Assembly: GCF_036370855.1 (NCBI RefSeq)
Contig: NC_088098.1
Location: 34,165,981-34,229,980 of the forward strand
Origin: Dromaius novaehollandiae
Taxonomy: Eukaryota; Chordata; Aves; Casuariiformes; Dromaiidae
Length of the DNA: 64,000 nt
Direction of reading: 5' to 3'
Shown: positions 1-23,000 of the stretch, one piece after another
How the letters are laid out: each line of letters starts with the position of its first letter
Position numbering within the stretch: the first letter of the stretch is position 1
Program-made: the position numbers and the translations under genes
The notes under the pieces: model-generated
The model's database searches: none
Told to the model about the DNA's origin: nothing
Seen by the model: only the letters and a program-made list of their open reading frames with translations

Positions 1-173
1 GTGAACAACAACAAAAATTGCAACGCAAGAATGTCTTGCAACTCAAATTAGTACTTTTCACATCTATAGTTTTTCACAACTGCTGTCTCCATTTTCTGGA
101 GCGGTCATGAGGGTGACAAGTTAAGCAATTCCCAGATCATCTACAAGTTTTCAGTAAGCGATGAACATCTTAC
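1..173 (-). other. GNS: GNS intron 8 (partial)
   Basis: Intronic sequence downstream of the exon 8 donor. No exon or repeat is recognised; the acceptor of exon 9 lies outside the window. Confidence 0.8.
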
Positions 174-11828
<11,655 letters not shown>

Positions 11829-11984
11829 TGCGCCGCCGCGGAGGGAAGGAGAGAGACGGAGGGACCCGCTGCCTGCCGCCCCCCGCGACACCGGCGCAGC
11901 CGAGAGCGGAGCGCGGGGAAGCAGCGCCTGGGCCCGCCCCGCCCCCGGCATATGACCAGGGAGAGAGACCGGGGTGGGGGGGCT

Positions 11985-11994
11985 GTCACGTGGC
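11985..11994. promoter_or_regulatory. GNS: CLEAR-like E-box, candidate TFEB/TFE3 site
   Basis: GTCACGTGGC contains the E-box CACGTG (11987-11992) and differs from the published CLEAR palindrome GTCACGTGAC at one base. It lies about 160 bp upstream of the GNS start codon. Lysosomal genes are commonly induced by TFEB through such sites, so the position fits; binding is inferred. Confidence 0.6.
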
Positions 11995-13442
11995 CCGGGC
12001 GGCCGCCGCGGAGCGCGGCGGCCCCGCCCACCGCGGTTCCCCTCCCCGCCCACAGCGCGCTCCGCCCCCCTCCCCAGCCTTCCCCCCCCGCGCGCGTCGT
12101 CCCGCCCCGCCCCCTCCGGCGTGGCCCCGCCCTCCCGCGCGCGGACGCCGTTGCCATGGGGCGGGCGCGCGGCGGCGGCGCAGTGTCTCGGTTCGCGCCG
12201 GGCCGGACCTGCGCGGTTTTCCCGCCTTCGGAGCGAGTTAGCGCCGCGGTGCTCCGCGCCGGGCGGCCGGGCTCTGCCCCGATCCCCGCCAGCGCCTGCG
12301 AAGCCTCGACTTGGCGGCCCTCGGGTGGTGGCGAGGCTGCGGTACCCCGCCCGCTCTCACACCGTCCTCTTGCTTTCTGGGTGGGCTCACTGCTGCGGTC
12401 GGCACCTGCGGCGATGGCCGAAACGGTGTTTTGTTTTCGTCCTCATTTTTTATTTCAGAATATTGCAGGCTGCTATCAAATGCCTCATTAGCAAAGTCTG
12501 CAAAGTCTGCCTGCCTGCAGTGTGGTCACTACATCTATCGTAGCTAATGAATTCTCAGCCTGAAGGAAACTATCTTATTGATGCAGCAGAAAACTAAAGG
12601 GAGGAAACAACAAGGAGCATGATCCGAGGGGAGTTCGGCAGAGGAACGGGAATGCTGGGAACTCCATATATTCGCGAGGAATTTAGCCTACGCTGCCAGG
12701 AAACGTGTGATCAACGAACGACACCAACGGTCCTTCTAGAGGGTCGCAGTGAATTAACAGCGTCTTCATCAGCTCTGAGTCCCGTTGCCTCGATCTGTGC
12801 AAGATTCCTGTAGGGAAGAAGTTTCACATTCTTGAGCTTGAAGATAAAAACTGTATGGAGGAGAACACTAAATTAAAATAATTTGGTCTGTGTAGCTCCT
12901 GATATGCTGGAAGGGAGAAACTGGGAAAATAAGCCCTCTGATTGCAGTGGGACTGGAACAGGCTGCGTGACAGAGGATTGCTGTGTCCATGTCGTGGTGC
13001 AATCGTACGATGTATCAGGGAAAGGGGGCTGTGACAGCAGCGGCATCACCTGGTGCGATACAGGGGCTTCAGGTTGTGTGACAGGGTAGCAGTGTAGCTC
13101 CCCCAGCATCAGCTCTGGTGGTAGTATAAACCCTATTATCAACTCTGTTTTTTGCCGTGTTTTATGGTGACTTGTATAATTATAGTCTCATAGTTACACG
13201 ATTAGAGTTATGCCCTGCGTTTCTTCGTGCTCTTTTTTTCGCCCTCCTCTGAGGCACAAAGCACAGACACACAACCAGACGGCGTCTCACGAACGTGTTA
13301 CGCACCAGCGAGATAACAGGAAAGGGATGAACGCTAAGGTAGCCGCGGCCTTTCCTGTGGGCAGACGCAACCGGGAAGTCATCCTTCACCCTCAGCTCCT
13401 CGGACATGTCGCGCGGCTCAGCGCTCCGGCCGTGATGAGTGA

Positions 13443-13456
13443 CCGTTGGCCAACGG
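13443..13456. promoter_or_regulatory. Perfect 14-bp palindrome with two inverted MYB-type cores
   Basis: CCGTTGGCCAACGG equals its own reverse complement and carries a YAACGG MYB core on each strand. It lies about 275 bp upstream of the TBC1D30 exon 1a start codon, inside the CpG island. Function is inferred. Confidence 0.45.
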
Positions 13457-13730
13457 CCGCGACACGTCCGGGAGGGGCGGGGCAATCTTCCCCCTCCCCC
13501 CCCGCAGGTGCGACGGGCTACCCGCCCTCCCCCACCCGCAGCCCGATCACCGCGCGCCGCCTCTACCACGCCGCGAGGTGCGGGGCGGGGCGGGGAGAGG
13601 GGGGCGGCGCGAGGCTACTCCTGCCTGTGGAGGAACGTCCTGCCGGCTTGGGCTTTCCCGCCCCCCCCCGTCCCTCGCTGTGGAACGGGCCGAACCCGGA
13701 ACTCCGCGCTGCCGCCGGCCGCTGGGGAAG

Positions 13731-14016
13731 ATGGAGCCGGCGCTGGGCCGGGGGGGGAGCAGCGCCGACAGCCTGGCCGAGGAGGAGGAGGAGGAGGAGG
13801 ACGACGACGAGGAAGAAGAGGATGAGGAGGGTCCTGGCGGCCGCCGCCGGTCTAGCCGCACCTCGTCGCTGGTGAGCGGGCTGCTCACTGAGCTGTACCG
13901 CGCCGATGGCGCCGCCGCCACCGCTGAGGCGGCCGCCCCGTCGGGCAGCGCCCGCTCCCGCGTCCTCCGGGAGCTGCAGCAGCGGCCGAGCCACATCAAG
14001 TACCTGCGGCTGAAAG
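13731..14016 (+). CDS. TBC1D30: TBC1D30 exon 1a
   Basis: 95 codons plus one base. After MEPALGRGGSSADSLA comes a 17-residue acidic run (17-33), then RRRSSRTSSLVSGLLTELY, close to the RTSRTASLVSGLLNELY segment I recall from the human long form, and a C-terminal ELQQRPSHIKYLRLK. The donor is AAAG|GTACCG. The conserved serine-rich block supports this as the true first exon. Confidence 0.9.
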
Positions 14017-17000
14017 GTACCGCCCGCCCTCGCCTCGTCCTTGGCCGGGGGCGGCGGTGGGGGGGGAGACGGGGGACAGCCCCCACCCCTGCTGCCTGGC
14101 GGAGCCGTGCTCCCCTTGCCCCGTGTGAGGGTTACGTCCTGCGGGGCCTGTGGCTGCTTTGTGCCGCCGTCTGGGCTGGAAATTGCTGCTCTGTCGCTTC
14201 TTTCTCTTCCTCTGACCGTGCAAAAGAGCCTTGCTCAAAGGGTATAGTCCCTGCATCATTGCTTACACGCGTGTATATATGTGCGTGTGTGTATATATAC
14301 ACATACACATTCACTCACATTCTGATTTATTGCCTCAGTCTTTAAGTATACACGTCTGTCGCTTCCCAAACGTTTCCCATGCGCAGCTTCCTTGGGAAGG
14401 AGGTAGTCGGTATCTCGTTGAAAGCTGTGCTGTGCGTGCTGTTCCCTCGCTGTTTCGGGTGCAGTAGAGCCGAAAGGGTGTCGCCTGCTGTTAAAGTTTT
14501 TGTGAGGGATTCAGCAAAGCTACCGTGATTGTGTAGGCTCAGTGGCTTTCTTTGCTTGGAGTATTAAATAATGACCAGTTTTCTTTTTCCTGAGAGATTT
14601 CTTGGTGCTGATGCTAGGTGTTACTGGACAGAGCACACCCTCAGGAAAAAATTTTTTGCACATACATATAAATGTCTGTGATATACTGAGTCCATATTTT
14701 GTTCAGCTAGAAGAGACGCTACATGTATTATGTCCTAAGAGGTTGTTAGTTTTCAGGTCCTTTTATTTCTGGCAGACTTGAGCTTCACAATTGTCAGGTT
14801 TAGTTTATTTGCAGATAAACCCAAGTGTTCCAGGAAAAAAATTGCTTAATAGAAAATATAATTGCAATGGTCAACTAACCAAAGTGAAACTATCAAATAA
14901 TTATGATGGAAAAACAAGCAGACGTGACACTGAATGTTCGTGAAGGGGCATGATTTACAGCTCTAACCTGGCCTGATGAGGAGGACTGTACAAAAGCCTC
15001 TTGTCTCCAGATGTTAAATCATTTTTGGGAATGATGTATTGGGAACTGTATTGTTCAATAGAACTACTAATTTGTGGAAAGTTTGTTTATATAAATGTCT
15101 GTGAGGCAAGTCCCTTTACATATCAGTTGCAATAAGCTGTTTACTTATGTTTTGGCCTGGACTAAAGTAACTTTCTCTGCTTATTGGCAGATGTCAATGA
15201 ACTGAAAACTATAAAACAAGAACTGAATTGCAGAATTTCTGTTCAGTCAGCAAAGTTGCTTCGTCTTCTGAAGCAGAAAGACAGACTCGTACATAAAGTC
15301 CAGAAGAACTGTGATATTGTCACAGCTTGTTTACAGGCGGTTTCCCAGAAACGACGTAAGTACTGTTCTGTGTACGCGTGTATTAGTTTAAGTAGTTTAT
15401 TTCATTAATGTGGGCTGTAGTTCATTTAAGCCCTTGCATCTGATTATATGTGATCTCTAAATTATTTTTCGAACCAAGAGGTCAGGTTATACTATCATTT
15501 GTATATGACTGGCTTCCTATGATGTCTGTGGTATGTGCCAGGGAATGGACGAAGTACAGTTTGAGCTAAGCAGTCAGCTAGATATGCTGTAGTAGCCTCA
15601 GATCTGTGTGTTGGTGAGGCACTTCTTACTGTAGGTTGTTTTCCAGGCTTTTCAGCTTTTATATGCAGGAATTCTTGAGTTGAATTCATTGGTGTCATGT
15701 TGTCTTTAACTGTAGACTTTTGTGTGGCATAAGGGAGATAGCGTGAGTGGAAATTCTTCTAATTGGAAGCTATAGACAGCATATATAATTGTCTTTCCAG
15801 AATGTTATTAACAGTGCATAACTCAGTTGATTCAAGGTGAGGTGTAGTAGTAAAACAAACCCACTTTCCTCATACTGCTTTATCAGCATCTGTGGTTTTT
15901 GGGGGTTTCAAAAGGAATGCATGAGAAAGAAGAGAAATGTTGCTCTTTAATCATTTAGTCTTTTTTTCCAACACAGTGAAACCTTTTTATTTGACTTGGC
16001 AAAGTCATCATCTAAAGATACACTGTAGTGCTTTTGTTAGTTCTGTTAAAGTGAAATTGAATGTCATATCGTTTGTAAAAATAAAAAAGAAATTATGCCT
16101 TTAGAAAGGATATATGAAAATAATCTAACATTCCCTATCTTATTTTTTCATTAACATGCAGCGTGACAGGTACAGAAATGTTCAGGTACAGTAAATAAAG
16201 CACGGCTTCATCACAAAAATGGCTGTAGTAGCTTTGAGGTGCATGTAAAAAATTTTATTAAAAAACTTACTGTAGTGGCATATGCTAATGTAGTTTAGGT
16301 AAGGGTTTGTCTATTACTGTGAAGCTTTATTTTCAAGTATTTGTAAGTACTCTCATTCTACTTAAAACCAAGCATGAAAGTTCTTGTCTGACATACACTA
16401 CTTAACATATTTCTTTTTCTCATTTACTCTTTTTCCTACTGAACATCAGCTTGATAATTGAGTCCTCAGTACTGTGAACACTTAAGCATACACTGTAGTC
16501 TCATTTTAAATGATACTATTTGATTTTTGCATGTGCTAAAGTATTTAGAGGATTTGGCTATAAATTCTGAAGGTCTGAACATCCTGCGCACCTTTGTCAG
16601 GTAAAATCCTATCGACTCCAAGGGATATGACATTTCATCCTAAATATGAATGTGGTAATGTGGCTTTACAGATTTTGGGTACCTTTTTCATACTTAGATT
16701 AATGGAAAGAAGCATTATGTTCTAAACGTGCTAGTAACAACTAAGGTGACAGCTGAAGTTCTAATGTAATGCAGTTTGTTGCTTACTAACCATGCATATG
16801 TATGTAGGTTTTGAAGCTTTTGTATAGGTTTGTATATTAAATCTCTTTTAGGTTAGGTATTTTTATTATTAATACAAAAAATTTAACTAGCGCTGATTTC
16901 CAGTTTACATCTCAGGAAATATAAACATGTATGTCCAAGCACAACTAAAACTTAGTTATTTCTTACTTTAAGATCTGATCCAAAGCCACTGGAAATGGTC

Positions 17001-20000
17001 GAAGAACTCCTGATGACTGCAATGACTTTGGAGTAGATTCAGATTGTGTTTGTATCTGTCAGTACAGACATACTAGCACTAGACAGAGAATGTCACGATA
17101 AACCTTTCACATAGGCTGTTCAACTTTGAATGGCCTGGTACTCATGTCTGAGGCGCAACTTGATGAACAGCTGTCCAAAGGCAGGCCCAGCTGGCCTTCT
17201 TCCCTCCAACAATTTATTCTTGTATTTGTATCATCTCCTATATTGTAGTGGTAGCAACCCCTGAGTGGTATATAATGAACCAAATCGGAGAGGTGATCTG
17301 ATTAAAAGATAAATCTTCTTTTTCTTTTCTGTAGCAGTTCCCTGATTCAGTTCTGTGTATGATGCAGAAGATGGTAGGAGATGTAGGGATGAATGGCTAG
17401 CAAAAGGTGATTTCTGGCTTAAGAAGTAGAGCTGCTAAATATGTAGTTAAGTCCTAAAATCTCAGCAGAGCTATTATGCTAACAGTGGAAACATCTATTG
17501 TCTCATCTTTTAACTTTAAAAAAAGAACAGTTAATGTGATGGGATGTTAAGAAATTCACTTTAAAAATAATTGAAACGTAACTGAGCTTTTCTGCTGACT
17601 AAAGCCCTTGGAAACTGGATTTTCTATAGACTACCCTCTCCTTTAAAAATATTCAATATATTAATTTGCAGAAGTTTATTATTGTTGAAAAACTTTTTTT
17701 TTCTGATGAGAATGTATGTTTGCAATATTGTGTTACATGCCATGAAGCTTTATAATGTGCTTTCGTGTACAGCATTAGCATTATGATAACCTGTAGTACT
17801 AAAATCTTTATCAGGTCATGAAGGAAAAGTTGTTACATATTTTCCTCTTTAAGATTAATTTCATAGTGCTTAGCTAAAACTCTTTGGAGTTGTGTTATCA
17901 TTAAAATAATTTTTAAATGTAAAAATCTAGAATACAGTGATTCTTCAGCTAGTTTATATAGAGTTCCATGGTATGTTTATAGAATATGTGAAGAAGAAAA
18001 ATTACCAATGTGGCAGTATTGAAGTCCCAATGTAAAAGTAGAATTGCAGTCTTAAATTAACATTAAGATCACATTCAGATGCTTGAATGGTTCTTTTACA
18101 CAGGCTGTACAGACCAATTGCAAACAATACTGTTTCAAAAACAGATGGAAATCCTGTCTTGGTGCTGAATTCTAGCTTTGTTATGTCAGGCCCTTTATTA
18201 AACACTGCCTGTCAAATCTGCTCTTTGTGGTCATTTCAGTTATTTAGGGAATTGCAGTGTTGATAGATTGGACCCCTTATTTTGTGATGAAATATATATC
18301 ATGCATTAGTTTTGTCTTCTACAAAGAATAAACAGGCAAAAACTTCACAGAACTGTCCAATTTAAGATATTAAAGTTCTGCAAACCAGAGAAAGCTGTCC
18401 ATGGGTCAGTTTTCCAGCTCCACTGGCTTCCACTGAAGAGGCATGGCACGATACCCAGCACAGCACGTGCAGGATTTCAGCTGCAGAACAGATAGAATAA
18501 ATGTGGAAGAGCAAAGGGTCACTGGGTACCTGCCGGTGCTGGGCTCTGTCAGCATGGCCTGCAGGACTTTTGGTGTTTTTCTTGATGTTATCAGTCCCTG
18601 TCACTGGTAGCTGATGTGTTTTGCTTACAGATAAGTATTACCATAGAAAACAAAATTCACTGTGGAGTGAAGTGCATTTTGATCAGAAGTATGAATGGCT
18701 GTGGCTCTGTTCGACTGTAGATAAATTACTCTGCTGGATACATGCTAAGGGCAGTACTGTGCACTGTAGCTTTGATTTGTAAGGTGTGTGGCTGACCAGT
18801 TTGATTTTAAAAATGCTTCTTATGCTACAAATTTTAAACTCCAGCAAACTAAATCTGTAAAAGAGAAATCACAGTGATGGCCTGGTACCAAACATGGCTT
18901 CAAGGTGCACATATCTCTTACTCCTGCAATTTTGATTTATTTGAAATAAAAAGAATTAAATTGTTTTGGAGCATTGTGAACTATTTCAAATCCATCCTAG
19001 CAAGCAGAGAGCTTAACACAGTAACTATATCCATTTGGGAAAAGCAGAATTCAGTAAATAAAGTAAAATAAACCAAGGCGTATGTATCAAAAATAATTTT
19101 GTCAATTACTTTTGCAGCTATCATCCAAATAATATGCAAAAGACAACTCATTCTTTTCTCCCTGTTTTTATATAGGGACAGCTTGCTTATATTTATAAAT
19201 TTATTTTGAGCAATCAAATTGCAAACCAAATTTCATTGATTGCAAATTTTGATCTCCTGTCCTTTTAATAAAAAAATGTGTGTGTTAACTATACATCATC
19301 TACAAGTAAAATCATCCAGCAACATGGTAATGGCTCATGCAGCTGGTGGCAAGCAGGGATGCTTAAATCTGATTCATTATAAAGTAGGTTGAAATTATAT
19401 CAAGAGAACACTTAGTAATAGTGTCTTTTTTTTAATGAAAAAATATTTTTAGTAGCACCCAAATTAATGAAATTTCTTTGAAAGTTTCTATATACCTATT
19501 ATAACTTTAAATGTGTCTCTTGCTGTGTTTAAAAAGACATTTAATTACTCTTGTAATACTGGTTGAGAAACTGAGATTAAAGGTAAATGTGTTCTTCTGC
19601 TGTTTCATTGTTGACTTCTATACAGAATTCTCTAGGATGACAATAAACAAAAACAAACAAAAAACAGAAAGCTACTGTTTACTTCTTTTTTTCTTTTCCC
19701 CTCCTCCTGGTCTGATTTAGAGCAGAGCCAGCAGAGGGAGACAGAATATTTTATTTCATGCAGAGTTTGATGTTTATGTTTTTGGTTTTCATAGGTTGAT
19801 GGCTTTCATATCCTTTCTTTAAATATGAAATTATAAGTGCTTTACAAATGTGGTCAGACAATAAATAGACAAAATGATTAAAAATCAGGCATAGATTGGT
19901 AAATAAATGCTGTTCACAAAAAATATTTAGTTCCATATATGAAGCAGCTGAACAAATGGTGACAAATGGCTTATTTGTAACTGAGATCAATGACTCCCAC

Positions 20001-23000
20001 ACGACTGTGGAGATGATGGCTTATCGTGCAACTTTAATAAAATAGCTTTAGTACAATATGCTGTGGACTTTTAATGCAGTCCCCACAATCTAATTTTTAA
20101 AACATCCTACAGCTAATGTTGATTTGACTGTCACTGTGGTCAGATGTCTGTCTTAACCTGGGGCAAACAGTTGTGTATGTGCATAGTAATTCATCCAGAT
20201 GAAGTTATGCAAGTTATTCCATCTCGCATCCCAGTTAAGGTACTCTTGCAGTTGTATGTATGTGATTTACCACAGAACCTCTCTGCTGCAGTATGGTTTA
20301 ATTTCTTTTCATTCCTTATTTAAAAAAAAAAAAAAAAAAAGAGAGAAAGATTCAGTGAATACTGCTCTTGTGGCAGTTTTGTCCTTTTAAAAACAAACAA
20401 AAAACCCAAAGAAAAACGACACTGAATCTTCACTATGATGAATTAGTGGCCGAATTTTAAACTTGTGTTCAATACTACATTCATGTTCCTTACTCAAAAG
20501 TCTGAAATACATATTAGAGGAGAGGATGTTCTGTAATAAGAATAAAAAATACTAATATCTTTGCAATTTCTATTGTTGCTTTTGCAATTAAAAGAGAAAC
20601 TGTTGTGTACTTGCTGTATTCATCTCCAACTCTTCTTTAGATTTCCAAGTGGATGTGAAGCAGATCATTATTTTGGAAAAGCATGTCTCATTTTCCAGAT
20701 GTTAGAGTAATACATTTTAAATTGAACTCAGTAGCACTGTTATTTGAAGCCAGATTGATCTACCTCAGTACCTTTTTATAGCACAAACTATTTAATTGAT
20801 CTGTCAAAAATACACTCCTCTTCTAGTGCAGCTAAAATAGGTGGTTTGCTTCTTATGGAGTCTGATTTCTGATGAGTCATCTTCGAATGACTCAAGGGGC
20901 TGTATATTTCAGTTCAGTGGTTTTCTCCATTAACTCATTTATGTTTGTGTGCTTGGTTATATTATTAGGCTTTACCCTTCACGGTTGTGAATGAATTTCA
21001 TAATTTAAATGGATACTGTAGCTTTTTGAAATGCATACATAAGAAATGCTGCTTGCGGTTAGTTTTAGGTTTTCTTAATGAATGGTTCTTAATTTAGTCC
21101 TGCCTGATCTTTTGTTCTTGCATGGCTTTCTGTGGGAAAGGGGAAATGAAAAGAAATGGAATCATAAGCTTGAAAATATGATAATCACCTTTCATTGTTT
21201 GGTAAACCGTCACCAAAGCTGGTCAGCCACAAAGCATTCTCTTCTCCTCCCCCAGGTGGATTTTCTTTACAGTCGGTTGCCTCCTTGTAGCCATGAGTAC
21301 GTAACTAAATGCAATGTTGCTATTGGTTTTTGTTTAGTGCTGTTGTCAACAAGCTGTTAGTTACGCTGCATAGAGTGAAGGCTTTCTATGTTACTTATGA
21401 CTTAAGATGTGGAGGTGGGCTGAGGACTGGTAATGAAGAATTTTGTAATCCATTCTGTGTCTTGTGCTCGTTTGCGGGGAGTGAAGTAATGGGGTAGCCA
21501 GAAAAGGGAAGGTGCAGAACCTGTATTTAGGTGGAGGTCAAGCTAGGACTGATGCCTGAGCTTGGCACAGTGGGGACTGTAGCTGTGCTCTTGGTCTGTA
21601 AGCTGCATTGGCCAGTGGGCTGCAGTTCTTCTGAGTTGAATGGTGAAGTTCACCGGCCCTTGGGTTTAGGCTGTGCATGGGAAAAAATGACTGTAGATAA
21701 AGGTATGACCTTAATTGACTTGCTCAGTGTTATCCAGGATTATTAATAAATTGTGTGATGCTTTAAAATATCGCCAGAGAACCTTTAGAAAGAGCCAACT
21801 ACAATTGTGTATATGCTTTTATAAAATTAAATGCCATTTGATTATTATATTTCATTCAGCTTCAGGCAGCCAAGATTCCAGCAAACCTGAAAGCTTATTG
21901 TATTGCAGTGGGAGCCTGAACTGAGAAGGATGTGCATATGATGTAAAATAAGTTTTTCTTAAGTAGTATTACCATGGACCTGAACAATGAATTTAGTAAA
22001 TCCTTCTGTAAACAATAATATTGCTGCTGAATCTAGGCCCAGTTTGTGACAGAAAATGCAGATTCTTCAGTATATGAATGTATAGATTGCGGAATCGCTA
22101 CCAAATTCTTGTCCTGCATCATCTGGTGTAGGCTGTTGTAAATATTCTTTGACAGCTGTGGCAACAGTGAAATGGTTGTCTGTGCTATGTCTGAGATTGT
22201 GTGTATTTTATATATGCATAAGACCCAGGTATTGGCTGTTTATCGTCTTTTCCATAGTTGTCTTTGTAACCATATTGCTAGTACTGTTACAGAGCTGACT
22301 TGACGGGATTAATTCCTTGATGCATATAGAATTTTGAGTCCACGGAATTATGCTTTTCATAACAGCTATGCCATGAAAAGTTGATGTATTGGGTATAGTA
22401 CTTGTTATGTAAAATACTTGTTAAGCATTAAAAATGCGAATTAAAGTGATGGCAGATTATTGTCTGTGTTATAAGTTATCAAGCAATGCTTATATACAAA
22501 TTCACCTGAGCAAAGTGATTCTCAGATCAGTGACCTGTTGTTTCTGCAGTACTGCAGTGACTTCAGAAGATGATTTTTGATCAACTCAGACTTGGGAGGC
22601 ATTCTAGCTGCCTGAAGGAAGGATCCTCTTTTCTGCTGACAATAAGAAAGTTGAAATAGCCTGGTCTTTATCTACACTCCATCTTCAGCTAGTCGTGACC
22701 TCAGAAATAACATCGACTGGCCAAGTTATTTCCTCTGTCCATCTGTAGTCATTGAGATGGATACCTGATCAGTAGTAGAGTTTGGTTAGTTTAATAGTGT
22801 TATTCCCTGAATTATTTTGCTTAAATGAGTTGCAATATTGATTTCCATGTAGGTTCAGGATTAGTGTGAGCTGAATTTATCACCCTGCTGTGGCCCAGTG
22901 AAGTCTGCCTGGGGCAGAGCGTGTGTCAGGCAGGGGCGGGAGAGGAGCATACAGCTGGGCTGTGCACCTCCTCAGCGAAGTGCTCAACACCCTGCTCTGT

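Larger units (their letters stand above)
11829..13730. other. Head-to-head GNS/TBC1D30 intergenic region
   Basis: 1.9 kb separate the two start codons, and the genes point away from each other. Two CpG-rich blocks are divided by about 0.9 kb of ordinary sequence (12430-13330). From memory the human genes have the same divergent arrangement. Open frames inside follow GC composition; the one at 12156-12491 is discussed as a finding. Confidence 0.85.
13340..14190. promoter_or_regulatory. TBC1D30: CpG island over TBC1D30 promoter 1a and exon 1a
   Basis: CpG-dense sequence covers the upstream region, exon 1a and the start of intron 1. GC boxes GGGGCGGGGC occur near 13471 and 13581. There is no TATA box. 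Edges are estimated by eye. Confidence 0.82.

Noticed and set aside
13435..13875. ATG at 13435 as an alternative start or overlapping coding frame
   Set aside because: Out of frame with exon 1a, GC-driven, and probably upstream of the transcription start.
20322..20340. A19 tail as evidence of a retroposed gene or SINE
   Set aside because: No gene-like or tRNA-like body precedes it and no target-site duplication was found.
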